Assembly (NCBI RefSeq): GCF_036350515.1
Contig: NZ_JAZDUE010000005.1
Span: 1-64,000, forward strand
DNA from: Gordonia prachuapensis
Lineage (GTDB): Bacteria > Actinomycetota > Actinomycetes > Mycobacteriales > Mycobacteriaceae
DNA length: 64,000 nucleotides
Direction of reading: 5' to 3'
A program made the position numbers and the translations under genes. Shown here piece after piece: positions 8,211-18,226 of the stretch. The notes under the pieces are model-generated. The model searched no databases, was not told the DNA's origin, and saw only the letters and a program-made list of their open reading frames with translations. Numbering within the stretch: position 1 is the stretch's first letter; every line of letters begins with the position of its first letter.

Positions 8211-8693
8211 ATGCGCTGCCCGTTTTGCAGGTACGAAGACACCAAGGTCGTCGACTCGCGTGTCGCCGACGAGGGGCAGGCGATCCGACGGCGCCGGTCG
8301 TGCGCGAGCTGTGGTCGCCGATTCTCGACGGTGGAGAGCGCGGTGCTGTCGGTGGTGAAGCGCAACGGCGTCACCGAGCCGTTCAGTCGCGAGAAGGTGA
8401 TGCGCGGTGTCCGACGCGCCTGCCAGGGCCGAGACGTCGCCGAGGATGCGCTCGCGCAACTCGCACAGCAGGTCGAGGACGCGGTCCGGGCATCTGGATC
8501 TGCCGAGATCCCCAGCAACGAGGTGGGGCTCGCCATCCTCGGGCCGCTGCGCGACCTCGACGAGGTCGCCTATCTCCGCTTCGCGTCGGTGTACCGGTCG
8601 TTCGATTCGCTCGAGGACTTCCAGCGTGAGATCGATGATCTACAAGGCGATCTCACCCACCGGAAGACGTCGCGGGCCTCGGTGACCGAATAG
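8211..8693 (+). CDS. nrdR: Transcriptional repressor NrdR
   Basis: A 160-residue NrdR, which represses ribonucleotide reductase genes when dATP/ATP occupy its ATP-cone. The N-terminal zinc ribbon has Cys3, Cys6, Cys31 and Cys34 (MRCPFCRYED and SCASCGRRFST). The ATP-cone (about 46-136) opens with VVKRNGVTEPFSREKV. Start is ATG 8211 with GAGGA upstream; the frame extends further upstream but MRCPFC is the universal NrdR start. It follows the SOS-controlled LysM gene on the same strand and converges on hrpA 21 bases later. Confidence 0.97.
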   Translation: MRCPFCRYEDTKVVDSRVADEGQAIRRRRSCASCGRRFSTVESAVLSVVKRNGVTEPFSREKVMRGVRRACQGRDVAEDALAQLAQQVEDAVRASGSAEIPSNEVGLAILGPLRDLDEVAYLRFASVYRSFDSLEDFQREIDDLQGDLTHRKTSRASVTE

Positions 8694-8714
8694 TCACGAG
8701 ACCGCCGGCGCGGC

Positions 8715-11700
8715 TCATCTGAACGCGTCCAGTGCCCGGATGGCGCGTTTCTCCGAGATCGGCCGCGCGGTGCCGAGTCGCTGTGCGAACAGTCCGACCC
8801 GCAACTCCTCGACCAGCCAGTGGGCGTGTTCGTCGAGCGCGGCACGACGTCCGGGTGATAGCTGCGCGCCGCGCTGGTTCCAGTGCGCGACGACGCGGTC
8901 GACGGCGGCCAGGCCGTCGCGGTCACGTGCAGCGGCGGCCGGCAGCTCGGTGAGGCGTTCGATCGCCGCGTCGAGGTACCGGGGCACGTGGACCAGATGG
9001 TCGCGGGAGGTGGCCGCGACGAAGCCGTCGAAGACGAGGTTCTCGAGCTGGTCGGCGACGTCATCGGCGGCAACGGATCCGCTCAGTCGATCGATCTGTG
9101 CCCGCAGGGGTGCCACTCGCCGGAGCGCGTCGGTGGCGAGCACGAAGTAGTCGGGGGCCGCGTCGCTCACCGCAGGTCGCAGCTCGTCGCGGAGACGATC
9201 GAATTCCGCGGCCGACCCGACGCGTTCGAGACGATCGGTGGCGGCGACGTCGCGGATCGCGCGACGGGTGCAGTCGGCGACCAGGTCGTCAGGGTGCCGA
9301 TACGGGCTCTGGCTCAACGCGAGTCGACCGGGCGCGTCGAGCGTTGCGGTGATCTTGCGCGTCAGGCCGGGAAGAGCGTTGTCCAGCAGTACCCCCACCG
9401 CCTCGGCGTGCCGTCGGTTGCGTTCGCCCGCGGTGGCGACGTCGGTGCGGATCACCCCGATCGGGTGGCCGTCGCCGTCGCGCGCGACCTCCAGGCCGGT
9501 GTGCCGCGTGACCGTCTGCCCAGCCACGGTGGCGGTGTCCGTGGGGGCGATCTCGCCGATGCCGTCGGCCGTCCACTCCGTGAATATCCGGACGGGCGTG
9601 GGCTTCTGGTCGTCGGCGAACCGCTTCTTCAACGCGGCCAGCGACTTTCCGCTCGCCAGCACGGCGCCGTTCCTATCAGCGACCGCGAAGTTCATGGTGA
9701 GGTGCGGTGGGATCCGGTCGGGCGCGAAATCGCGTGGGGCCACCGTCATGGTCGTGATGGCGGACAACTCCCGGGCCAGTCCCGTGATGAGTGGCTCCGA
9801 TCGGGGTGTGAGCCGGGAGAGGGCGAGGTCGGCGAATCGCTGCGCGGGCGCCATCGACTTGCGGAGCGCCTTGGGTAGCGATTTCACCAGCTCCGTCGCC
9901 AGTTCGCTCCGCAGTCCCGGCACCGACCAGTCGAACCCCGATGTCCGCACATGGTCGAGTAGCGGCCGTGGGATCACCACGGTGACCCCGTCGTCCGGTG
10001 CACCGGGCTCGAATCGGTAGCGCAGCTCGAGGCGGGTGTCACCCTGCTGCCACGCGCCGGGGAAATCGGTGTCGGCAACGGCCACGTCGGTCGCGACGTC
10101 CTCGGGGTGCAGGTCGAGCAGTTCGGGGTTCTCGCGTTGGGCCTTCTTCCACCACGTGTCGAAGTGCCGCGCAGAGACCACATCGTCGCCGACGCGGGCG
10201 TCGTAGAAGTCGAAAAGTTGCTGTTCGCTGATCACGACATCCCGGCGGCGGGCACGGTGTTCCACATCTGCCGCCGCCTCGAGGAGTTCCCGATTGCGGT
10301 GGAAGAAGGCGTGGTCCGTGCGCCAGTCGCCTTCGACGAGGGCATGACGCAGGAACATCTCCCGCGAGGTCGCGGGATCGATCGCGCCGAACTGCACTCG
10401 CCGCTTCGCGACCAGCGTGACTCCGTAGAGCGTCACCCGTTCGTAGGCCATCGCCGATCCGCGTTTGGCCGACCAGTGCGGTTCGCTGTGGCTTCGCCGG
10501 ACCAGGTCGCCGGCCAGTTTCTCCGCCCAGAGCGGGTCGACACCCGCGACCGTGTGTGCGAACAGCCGTGAGGTCTCGACGATCTCGGCCGCCATGATGA
10601 ACGGCGGAGGTTTGCGGGCGAGCGCCGAGCCGGGAAAGATCGCCAGGCTGGTGTTGCGGGCGCCCAGGAAATCTCGCGAATCACCCTGCCGGGCGGCGAT
10701 GTTGCCGAGCAGGCCGGCGAGGATGGCGCGGTGGATCGCGTCGGCGTCGCGCTCGGTGGCGGTGGTCGTCCAGTCCAGGTCGCCGACGATGCGGGACAGC
10801 TGCCGGTGGAGTTCCTGCCATTCGCGGATGCGCAGGAAATGCAGGAACTCGCGTTCGCAATTGCGGCGGAACTGGTTGCCGGACAACTCCTTACGCTTCT
10901 CAGCCAAGTAGTCCCACAGCTCGAGGTAGGCGAGGAATTCCGAACCCGGGACGGCGAACCGCCGGTGGGCGGCGTCGGCGGCCTCCCGATGTTCCGACGG
11001 GCGCTCGCGCACGTCGGGGATGGACAGTGCGGCAGCGATCACCAGGACGTGATCGAGACATCCTCCGTCATGCGCGGCGATGAGCATGCGGGCGAGTCTC
11101 GGGTCCACCGGGATCCGTGCCATCTGGCGGCCGATGGGTGTGAGAACGGGCTCGTGGTCGTCGCGCCGGGTCTCCCGGATCGCGCCGAGTTCGGCGAGGA
11201 CCGCCATGCCGTCCCGGATCGCGCGCGCGTCCGGTGGCTGCACGAACGGGAACTGCGACACGTCCCCGAGCTTCAGCGCCGCCATCTGCAGGATGACCGC
11301 AGCGAGGTTGGTACGCAGGATCTCCGGGTCGGTGAATGCGGTCCGGGTGTCGAAGTCGTCCTCGGCGTAGAGGCGGATGCAGACGCCCGGGGCGACGCGG
11401 CCACATCGGCCGGCACGCTGTCGGGCGCTCGCCTGCGAGATGGGTTCGACCGGGAGCCGGTTCACCTTGGAGCGCGTGGAGTATCGCGAGATGCGCGCGG
11501 TCCCGGTGTCGATCACGTAGCGGATGCCGGGGACGGTGAGCGACGTCTCGGCGACGTTGGTGGCCAACACGATCCGGCGTCCGGAGGAGGGGGAGAACAC
11601 CCGCTGCTGATCGGCGATCGACAACCGGGCGAACAGCGGGACGATCTCGGCACCTGCCGAGGCCCGGTGTCGCAGGGCGTCGGCGGTTTCCCGGATGTCG

Positions 11701-12623
11701 CGTTCGGTGGGGAGGAACACCAGGATGTCGCCGCTGCGATGTGATGACCACAGTTCACCGATGGCGGTGTCGATCGCCTGCGCCTGGTCGAGATCGCGGT
11801 GGTCGTTGTCGGGGTCGCGGGCATCGCCGAACGGGCGATAGCGGACCTCCACGGGATAGGTGCGGCCGGAGACCTCGAGGATGGGGACCTCGGCACCGCC
11901 GACGGCATCGGCGAAATGGCGGGCGAAGCGATCCGGTTCGATGGTCGCGGAGGTGATGATCACCTTGAGATCGGGCCGACGCGGAAGCAGGCGTTTGAGA
12001 TACCCGAGGATGAAATCGATGTTGAGGCTGCGTTCGTGCGCCTCGTCGATGATGAGGGTGTCGTAGTGGCGCAGCAGGGGATCGGTGCCGATCTCCCGCA
12101 GCAGGATGCCGTCGGTCATGACCTTGACCAGGGTGTCGGCGCCGGCACGGTCGGTGAACCGCACCGAGAAGCCGATCGCGTCGCCCACCTCGGTGCCGGT
12201 CTCGTCGGCGATGCGGCGCGCCACCGAACTCGCCGCGATCCGTCGCGGTTGGGTGTGACCGATCGCGCCACGCACGCCGCGCCCGATCTGCATGCAGATC
12301 TTGGGCAGCTGTGTCGTCTTTCCCGAACCCGTCTCGCCGGCGATGACCACCACCTGATGCTCGGCGATCGCCGCGGCGATCTCGTCCCGCGCATCCGACA
12401 CCGGGAGCTCGGGCGGGAACTCCAGGGCGGGGATCGTCGCCCGGCGTCGTTCGATCCGCGAGCGGGCCGTGGCCACGTCCGCACAGAGCCGATCCCACGC
12501 CGCCGGTGCGGGCCGCCGTCCCAGCTTGTCGAGGCGACGACGAAGCTTGTGCGCATCGACGATCGTGAGGTCGTCGAGCGTCTCGAGCAGGGCGCGACGG
12601 TCGGCGGCGGTCGGGGCGGACAT
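8715..12623 (-). CDS. hrpA: ATP-dependent RNA helicase HrpA (DEAH box)
   Basis: A 1302-residue DEAH helicase. Walker A GETGSGKTTQLP (near 80), motif II DEAHERSLN, motif III SAT, and motif VI QRAGRCGRVAPG form the helicase core (about 60-430). HA2 and OB-fold regions follow, then the long DUF3418-type C-terminal extension that separates HrpA from shorter HrpB. Bacterial HrpA acts in mRNA processing and, as reported for E. coli, rescue of stalled or collided ribosomes. I choose ATG 12623 (MSAPTAADRR); the frame extends 15 residues upstream to 12668 without similarity. No strong ribosome site is visible. It is divergent from the aminotransferase at 12733. Confidence 0.95.
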   Translation of the reverse strand: MSAPTAADRRALLETLDDLTIVDAHKLRRRLDKLGRRPAPAAWDRLCADVATARSRIERRRATIPALEFPPELPVSDARDEIAAAIAEHQVVVIAGETGSGKTTQLPKICMQIGRGVRGAIGHTQPRRIAASSVARRIADETGTEVGDAIGFSVRFTDRAGADTLVKVMTDGILLREIGTDPLLRHYDTLIIDEAHERSLNIDFILGYLKRLLPRRPDLKVIITSATIEPDRFARHFADAVGGAEVPILEVSGRTYPVEVRYRPFGDARDPDNDHRDLDQAQAIDTAIGELWSSHRSGDILVFLPTERDIRETADALRHRASAGAEIVPLFARLSIADQQRVFSPSSGRRIVLATNVAETSLTVPGIRYVIDTGTARISRYSTRSKVNRLPVEPISQASARQRAGRCGRVAPGVCIRLYAEDDFDTRTAFTDPEILRTNLAAVILQMAALKLGDVSQFPFVQPPDARAIRDGMAVLAELGAIRETRRDDHEPVLTPIGRQMARIPVDPRLARMLIAAHDGGCLDHVLVIAAALSIPDVRERPSEHREAADAAHRRFAVPGSEFLAYLELWDYLAEKRKELSGNQFRRNCEREFLHFLRIREWQELHRQLSRIVGDLDWTTTATERDADAIHRAILAGLLGNIAARQGDSRDFLGARNTSLAIFPGSALARKPPPFIMAAEIVETSRLFAHTVAGVDPLWAEKLAGDLVRRSHSEPHWSAKRGSAMAYERVTLYGVTLVAKRRVQFGAIDPATSREMFLRHALVEGDWRTDHAFFHRNRELLEAAADVEHRARRRDVVISEQQLFDFYDARVGDDVVSARHFDTWWKKAQRENPELLDLHPEDVATDVAVADTDFPGAWQQGDTRLELRYRFEPGAPDDGVTVVIPRPLLDHVRTSGFDWSVPGLRSELATELVKSLPKALRKSMAPAQRFADLALSRLTPRSEPLITGLARELSAITTMTVAPRDFAPDRIPPHLTMNFAVADRNGAVLASGKSLAALKKRFADDQKPTPVRIFTEWTADGIGEIAPTDTATVAGQTVTRHTGLEVARDGDGHPIGVIRTDVATAGERNRRHAEAVGVLLDNALPGLTRKITATLDAPGRLALSQSPYRHPDDLVADCTRRAIRDVAATDRLERVGSAAEFDRLRDELRPAVSDAAPDYFVLATDALRRVAPLRAQIDRLSGSVAADDVADQLENLVFDGFVAATSRDHLVHVPRYLDAAIERLTELPAAAARDRDGLAAVDRVVAHWNQRGAQLSPGRRAALDEHAHWLVEELRVGLFAQRLGTARPISEKRAIRALDAFR

Positions 12624-12732
12624 GATCTGTCCAGGATATGCGGTGGTGTTCAGTGGCCCCGACCACATCCTTGTGCGCCGCGAGTGGCGACCTGGTTCTC
12701 GGGACGTCGGTGGCGCCCGGCATCATTGGCGC

Positions 12733-13962
12733 ATGGCAGGTTCACTCTGGCACGGTTTCGCCGACATGGGATCGGTCACCGCGAACGGACCGTTCGTGGT
12801 GACCCGCGGCAAGGGCACCCGGATCTGGGACTCGACAGGTCGTGAATACCTCGACGCGACTGCGGGCCTGTGGTTCACCAACATCGGGCACGGCCGCACC
12901 GAGGTGGCGCAGGCGGTTGCCGATCAACTCGGGCGGATTGCGCACTACTCGGGTTTCGGCGACCTCACCGCTGATGTGACCGCCGAGCTCGCGGATCGGC
13001 TCGCCTCGATCGCGCCGGTCGCCGACAGCAAGATCTTTTTCACGTCCGGAGGCAGCGACTCCGTCGACACAGCGGCGAAACTGGCGCGGCGCTACTGGCA
13101 CGAGGTCGGCAAGCCGGACAAGAACATCATCGTCGGACGCACCAAGGCCTATCACGGGATGCATGTCGCCGGGACGGCCCTGGCGGGCATCCCCGGCAAC
13201 CGTGAGGGCTACGGAGAGCTGATGCCTGATGCCGAGTCCGTGGAGTGGGACAACGCCAAGAGCCTGCTCGGACTGATCGAGCGACTGGGTGCCGATCGCA
13301 TCGCCGCGTTCTTCTGCGAACCGATCATCGGTGCCGGCGGCATCTACCTGCCGCCGGAGGGCTACCTCGCCGAGGTGCGTCAGATCTGCCGTGACCACGA
13401 CGTGCTGTTCGTGGCCGACGAGGTGGTCACCGGTTTCGGCCGCATCGGCGGCGACAGCTGGTTCGCGTCCGCCCGCTTCGATCTGCAGCCGGACATGATG
13501 ACCACCGCGAAGGGTCTGACCTCCGGGTATGTCCCGATGGGCGCAGTGTTCATCGCCCCGCGCATCGCCGAGCCGTTCTACGCCGGTGGGGTCTGGTGGC
13601 GGCACGGGTACACCTACGGCGGGCACGCCGGCGCTGCTGCTGCCGCGATGGCCAACCTCGACATCATCGAGCGGGAGGGCCTGTTGGGCGAGGCCGCTCG
13701 CCTGGAATCCGACCTCGCCACGGCGTTGGGGCCGCTGGCGGAGCTGGATTCGGTGGCCGAGGTCCGGACCGGCCTGGGTGCGGTGACCGCGGTGCAACTC
13801 GCGGATCCGGCTCAGGCGCCCGCGATGATCGGCCGGTTGCGTGAGCACGGGGTGAGTGGGCGCGCCGCCGGGCAGGGGGCGTTGCAGATATCGCCGGCGT
13901 TCGTCATGACCACCGACGAGGTCGGTGAGCTGGCCGCGAGGATGCGGGCCGCACTGAGCTGA
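12733..13962 (+). CDS. Class III (omega) aminotransferase, PLP-dependent
   Basis: A 409-residue fold-type I aminotransferase. It shows an N-terminal NGPFVVTRGKGTRIWDSTG segment, the FTSGGSDSVDTAAKLAR cofactor loop, the VADEVVTGFGRIG Asp that binds the PLP pyridine, and the PLP lysine in TTAKGLTSGY. This subfamily transfers amino groups from polyamines, beta-alanine or similar omega-amino donors, usually to pyruvate or 2-oxoglutarate. The donor cannot be deduced here. Start ATG 12733 gives the canonical family N-terminus; the longer frame from 12469 runs antisense through hrpA. It converges with the helicase stop at 13999. Confidence 0.88.
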   Translation: MAGSLWHGFADMGSVTANGPFVVTRGKGTRIWDSTGREYLDATAGLWFTNIGHGRTEVAQAVADQLGRIAHYSGFGDLTADVTAELADRLASIAPVADSKIFFTSGGSDSVDTAAKLARRYWHEVGKPDKNIIVGRTKAYHGMHVAGTALAGIPGNREGYGELMPDAESVEWDNAKSLLGLIERLGADRIAAFFCEPIIGAGGIYLPPEGYLAEVRQICRDHDVLFVADEVVTGFGRIGGDSWFASARFDLQPDMMTTAKGLTSGYVPMGAVFIAPRIAEPFYAGGVWWRHGYTYGGHAGAAAAAMANLDIIEREGLLGEAARLESDLATALGPLAELDSVAEVRTGLGAVTAVQLADPAQAPAMIGRLREHGVSGRAAGQGALQISPAFVMTTDEVGELAARMRAALS

Positions 13963-13998
13963 TCGCCGGTGCACGGTTCCAGCGCGGTGACCGCTGTG

Positions 13999-16152
13999 TC
14001 ACACGTCGGCGTGGGTGAGTTGTTCCCATTCGTCGACCAGGCTGGAGTCCACCGCGCGGACCATGGCACCGACGTGCTCGGTGATCTCGGCGACCTCCGG
14101 GGTCAGCACGGTGTTCGGAAGTCCTTGGCGCAGTACGCGGTAGCAGTCCGACAGATACCGCAACAGCACGCCCTCGCTGCGGGCGAGTCCGTAGACGGAG
14201 ATGAGTTCGGTGAACGTCATCGACCGTTCCAGCATCTCGCGTAGCACCGATTTGGGGGAGGGCGGGTACGAACTCACCCAGGGGTGGCCACGGCGGTAGA
14301 CGGAGAACGCGAACTCGATCTCGTCGAGCAGTGGTCGCGGCCAGCTGATCTCCTCGAGTCGGGCCATTCGCTCCTCGTACTCGACCCCGTCGGCCTTCAT
14401 CTCGGCCAACGCGGCGTCGCGCGCCGACCTGCGCTGCGCGAACAACAACGGGCGCGGATCCTCGAGTGTCGATTCGAGGACGGAGACGACGTCGAGGGCA
14501 TAGGACGACGATTCCGGATCGAGGATCCCGAAGGCCGCGAGCGCGAACGACGACAGCGGGTTGGTCAGCGCGAAATTCTCCGGCATGTCCACCGACAGCG
14601 TGACGTTCTTGCCGTCGGCGTCCGGGGCGTCGAGCTGGACCACGATCCCCGAATCCCGAAGACCGCGGAACAGTTCGATGGTGTGCCGGATGTGCCGGAG
14701 CTGGCGGCTGCGTGGTTCGTGGTTGTCCTCCAGGAGGTGTCGCACCGCGGCGAAACAGTCACCCGGACGCGCCAACACCTCCATCAGGATGGCCGTGGTC
14801 ATGCGGAAATGGGAGCGCAACGGTTCGTCCGGCGCGTCGACCAATTGCGTGAACGTCTTCTCACCCCACGACACGAAACCTTCCGGGGGCTTCTTGCGCA
14901 CCAGCTTGCGCAGCTTCTTCGGGTCGTCGCCGGCCTTGGCGACCGCGCGCGCGTTCTCGACGTCGTGCTCGGGCGCCTGCACGACGACGTAACCCACGGT
15001 GTCGAATCCGGCTCGTCCGGCACGTCCGGCGATCTGATGGAACTCGCGCGCACGCAGCCGGCGTACCCGGGTCCCGTCGTACTTGCTCAGGCCCGCGAAC
15101 AGGACGGTCCGGATCGGTACGTTGATGCCGACCCCGAGTGTGTCGGTGCCGGCGATCACCTTCAGCAGCCCCTGCTGCGCGAGCCGCTCCACGAGCCGCC
15201 GATACCGCGGCAGCATCCCGGCGTGGTGGACGCCGATACCGGCCCGCAGCAGCTTCGACAGGGTGGCGCCGAAACCGGTGTGGAAGCGGAAATCTCCGAT
15301 GGCGTCGGCGATCGCGGCGCGTTCGGTCTTGTCGGCGATCTTGACCGACGTCAGGGCCTGCGCCCGCTCGACCGCGGCGGCCTGGGTGAAGTGCACCACG
15401 TAGATCGGTGCCCGACCGGCCGCGATGAGTTCTTCGATGGTCTCGTGGATCGGGGTGATCGCGTAGCTGTGGTCGAGGGGGACGGGGCGTTCGGTGCCGG
15501 TGACGGCAGCGGTGTCGCGCCCGGACCGTCGTGTCAGGTCGTCGACGAAGAACGATGTGTCGCCGAGAGTGGCCGACATCAGCAGAAACTGGGTGTGGGG
15601 CAACTCGATGAGCGGCACCTGCCACGCCCACCCGCGGTCGGATTCGCCGTAGTAGTGGAACTCGTCGGCGACCAAGGACCCGATGTCGCTGCGACTGCCG
15701 TCGCGCAGCGCCAGATTGGCCACGATCTCCGCGGTCGCGCAGATGATGGGTGCGTCGGCGTTGACCGCGGCGTCGCCGGTCAGCAAGCCGACCTCCTCGG
15801 CGCCGAAGGTGGCGCACAGGTCGAAGAACTTCTCGCTGACCAGGGCCTTGATGGGAGCCGTGTAGTAGGCGCGCTCACCGCGGCAGCGCGCGAAGTAGAT
15901 GGCGCCTGCGGCGACCAATGACTTGCCCGAGCCGGTCGGGGTCGCCAGGATCACGTTGTTGCCCGCGATCAGTTCGAGCAGCGACTCCTCCTGATGCGGG
16001 TACAGCTCGATGCCGCGGTCGTTCCACCAGCCGGTGAAGACGTCGAAGGCGGCGTCCTCTTCCGCGACCGGGACGAGGTGACCGGGACCGGTCGGCCCCG
16101 GATTCAGATGTGCTGCACCCGTTCCGGTGTCATCCAGGTCCGGCCCACTCAG
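13999..16152 (-). CDS. Ski2/HelY-like DEAD-box RNA helicase with DUF3516-type C-terminus; start codon unclear
   Basis: About 717 residues if begun at CTG 16152. Motifs: Q-motif region YPHQEES, Walker A TPTGSGKS, motif II as VADEFHYYG, SATLGDT (motif III), GTDTLGVGINVP and QIAGRAGRAGFDT (V/VI). The C-terminal third resembles DUF3516 proteins. The first standard start codon in frame is GTG 15954, but that lies after the Q-motif and only six codons before Walker A, so it would give a crippled helicase. Upstream the frame stays open with no ATG, GTG or TTG. CTG at 16150-16152 overlaps the PAC2 stop as CTGA, an ATGA-like coupling. CTG is my best estimate; an ATC four codons upstream or a sequence error are alternatives. 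Confidence 0.85.
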   Translation of the reverse strand: MSGPDLDDTGTGAAHLNPGPTGPGHLVPVAEEDAAFDVFTGWWNDRGIELYPHQEESLLELIAGNNVILATPTGSGKSLVAAGAIYFARCRGERAYYTAPIKALVSEKFFDLCATFGAEEVGLLTGDAAVNADAPIICATAEIVANLALRDGSRSDIGSLVADEFHYYGESDRGWAWQVPLIELPHTQFLLMSATLGDTSFFVDDLTRRSGRDTAAVTGTERPVPLDHSYAITPIHETIEELIAAGRAPIYVVHFTQAAAVERAQALTSVKIADKTERAAIADAIGDFRFHTGFGATLSKLLRAGIGVHHAGMLPRYRRLVERLAQQGLLKVIAGTDTLGVGINVPIRTVLFAGLSKYDGTRVRRLRAREFHQIAGRAGRAGFDTVGYVVVQAPEHDVENARAVAKAGDDPKKLRKLVRKKPPEGFVSWGEKTFTQLVDAPDEPLRSHFRMTTAILMEVLARPGDCFAAVRHLLEDNHEPRSRQLRHIRHTIELFRGLRDSGIVVQLDAPDADGKNVTLSVDMPENFALTNPLSSFALAAFGILDPESSSYALDVVSVLESTLEDPRPLLFAQRRSARDAALAEMKADGVEYEERMARLEEISWPRPLLDEIEFAFSVYRRGHPWVSSYPPSPKSVLREMLERSMTFTELISVYGLARSEGVLLRYLSDCYRVLRQGLPNTVLTPEVAEITEHVGAMVRAVDSSLVDEWEQLTHADV

Positions 16153-17126
16153 GTCGGTGATGGCGAACCGCCCGGTTCGTCGCCGTCGCCGGAGTCGTCG
16201 TCGCGGGTCTGCTCGGCGAGGAACCGTTCGAGTTCGGCGCCGAGTTCGTCGCCGGTCGGCAGATCGGCCTCGGCGGCCAGCAGGGACGACCGCTCGGCCT
16301 GAGCCTGGGTGAAGGTGTCGTACTGGGACTCGAGGGCCGCGACCACCTGTTCGATCTCGGTGTTGCCCTCGACCTCCTTGTCGACCTGTTCACGGACCTT
16401 CGAGGCGGCGTTGTCGAGGGCCGCGACGGGGATCTGCAGGCCGGTGAGCTCGCCGACGGCGCTGAGCAGCCGGGCCGACGCCGCGGGGTAGTCGGTCTGC
16501 GAGAGGTAGTGCGGCACATGCACCGACAGGCCGGCCGCGTGGTAGTCGCGTTGGCTCATCCGCAGTTCGAGCAGCATCGACGCACTGGCCGGCAACTTCA
16601 TCGCCGAACCCCACCGGGGCAGGTCGCCGAGACGTTCGATGTCGTTGCCGTGCGCGGTGATCGACGCGGGACGCGTGTGCGGCACCGCCATCGGGATCGC
16701 GTTCAGTCCGATCACGTCGGTGACGCCGAAATGCTCGACGAGCCGACGAACGGCCTCGACGAACTGCTCCCAGCGCAGATCCGGTTCGGCGCCGGCCAGC
16801 AGCAGGAACGGCCGCCCGGCGGTGTCGCGGACCGCGTGCATGGTCAGCGAGGGCATCTCCATGTCGGTGAACGTGTTCCCGTCGAAGCTGACGGTGGGTC
16901 GCCGGGACCGGTAGTCGACCAGCTCGTCGGTGGAGAACGTGGCGACGAGCTCGGAGTCCAGCGCGTCACGCAGGTGGCGTGCCGCCAGGGCCACCGCATG
17001 CCCCGCGTCGGCAAATCCCTCCAGGGCGTGGACCAGTACCGGTCCCGCGCCCTCCTCGTTCGAGACCTGGGGGGCGGGAAATTCCAGCGAGTACAGCGCG
17101 CTGTGCTCGGCGGACCGCTCGTCCAT
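16149..17126 (-). CDS. PAC2-family protein
   Basis: A 325-residue PAC2 (proteasome assembly chaperone 2-like) protein, as in the mycobacterial Rv2714 family. The core (about 25-245) shows GPVLVHALEGFADAGHA and VIGLNAIPMAVPHTRP. The C-terminus (about 250-325) is acidic, helical and probably a coiled coil ending in a disordered tail. The biochemical role in Actinobacteria is not established. Start ATG 17126 is preceded by GAGGAGG; the frame extends 20 residues upstream. Its stop overlaps the presumed start of the helicase, so the two are probably translationally coupled. Confidence 0.88.
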   Translation of the reverse strand: MDERSAEHSALYSLEFPAPQVSNEEGAGPVLVHALEGFADAGHAVALAARHLRDALDSELVATFSTDELVDYRSRRPTVSFDGNTFTDMEMPSLTMHAVRDTAGRPFLLLAGAEPDLRWEQFVEAVRRLVEHFGVTDVIGLNAIPMAVPHTRPASITAHGNDIERLGDLPRWGSAMKLPASASMLLELRMSQRDYHAAGLSVHVPHYLSQTDYPAASARLLSAVGELTGLQIPVAALDNAASKVREQVDKEVEGNTEIEQVVAALESQYDTFTQAQAERSSLLAAEADLPTGDELGAELERFLAEQTRDDDSGDGDEPGGSPSPT

Positions 17127-17399
17127 GGTCGTGCCTCCTCGTGTCGGGTCTGTCGATTCTCTCGCATCGGTGGTGTGCGGGGCCAATCCGCCGCCTCATC
17201 CAGTGCCGACGCGAGGTCTGATCGTTTCAACAACCTCGCCTCGAGGTCGATTCCCGAGCTCCTGATCACGAGCCTCTGATCACCGAGCCGGAGATCACCG
17301 GCGCCGCCGGACCGCTCGACGGGGTGTCGTGACCCGGGCGCGTCGCGATCGGTGGCACAGTAGACCGTTGTGATCGGATCCGTGCGCCGTGAGGTCGGG

Positions 17400-18119
17400 A
17401 TGTCGTGGGGTGGCAGGCGTCCGAAACTGCCGCGGCACCCGATGCTGACGAGGACAAGCCGACCGACGCGATGGGGGCCGGCCCTCATCGTCGCGCTGTC
17501 GTTGCTGGTGGGAGGCTGTTCCGTGGACGGTGAAGCGACCTCCGGTGGCCGCCAGGACCTGTCGCCGCTCGCGGTCGCACCCGCGGACTTCCCGGCGGGC
17601 ACGGCGACACGCCTACCCGCGCCGGCCGTCCCCGCTGCGCTGGCCGACCTCACCGGCCGTCCGCTGCACGGCAGTGTTGATCCGGCCGACTGCACTCCAC
17701 ATGAGGTGCCCGCCGATGGCGCGGCGATCCTCGTCGGCCCGGACCCGGCGACGTCCACGGCGACATTCACCGCGGCTGTGGTCCACGTCGACGACAGACT
17801 CGCGGAGGTCACGGAGCTGGCGGGCCGATGTCCGCGCACCACCACCGGTGCCGCCCCGACCGCGACGTCCACCGTGCTCACCGAGGTGATGCCCGCACCG
17901 GACCGCGGGTCGGTCGACACGTCGGCCCTGCGCCGACGGCTGACGACCGGTGGCGGTGAGGCGCCGCTGATCACCGCCACCACCACCTTGCTGGCCCAGC
18001 AGGACGGAATCCGGGTGATCGTCGAGTACCGGCAACAGGGTGCCGGGCCGATGACTGCCGAGACCGGCGCAGAGCTCGATGCGCTGTTCGACAGGGCGGT
18101 GACCGCCGCGTTCGGCTGA
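17400..18119 (+). CDS. Secreted lipoprotein of unknown function
   Basis: A 239-residue protein with a type II signal: basic N-terminus, hydrophobic stretch ALIVALSLLVGGC, and lipobox LVGGC with the acylated Cys at about residue 40. After cleavage about 200 residues remain, Ala/Thr/Pro-rich, with two further cysteines (ADCTPHE and GRCPRT) that could form a disulfide outside the membrane. The layout resembles mycobacterial Lpp/sensor-domain-like lipoproteins, but I recognise no family with confidence. I choose ATG 17400, with GAGG five bases upstream; GTG 17370 and ATG 17442 are possible. Gap 17127-17399 upstream holds only the control regions of this gene and the PAC2 gene. Confidence 0.75.
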   Translation: MSWGGRRPKLPRHPMLTRTSRPTRWGPALIVALSLLVGGCSVDGEATSGGRQDLSPLAVAPADFPAGTATRLPAPAVPAALADLTGRPLHGSVDPADCTPHEVPADGAAILVGPDPATSTATFTAAVVHVDDRLAEVTELAGRCPRTTTGAAPTATSTVLTEVMPAPDRGSVDTSALRRRLTTGGGEAPLITATTTLLAQQDGIRVIVEYRQQGAGPMTAETGAELDALFDRAVTAAFG

Positions 18120-18226
18120 CCGGCAACGGTCAGGCGGCCCAGGGCAGACTGTGGATCGCCGACCGGAGTTGTCCACACCCCGATTCGTGGGATGGCGTGG
18201 GTTGTCCTGGACCCGAGGATGGGCGT

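Noticed and set aside
14284..15921. 545-codon open frame antisense to the DUF3516-type helicase
   Set aside because: Composition is shadow-like and no domain is recognisable; the minus-strand helicase motifs are unambiguous.
17127..17399. Possible small gene between the PAC2 and lipoprotein genes
   Set aside because: No frame shows a ribosome site plus plausible composition; the interval is best read as two divergent promoter regions.
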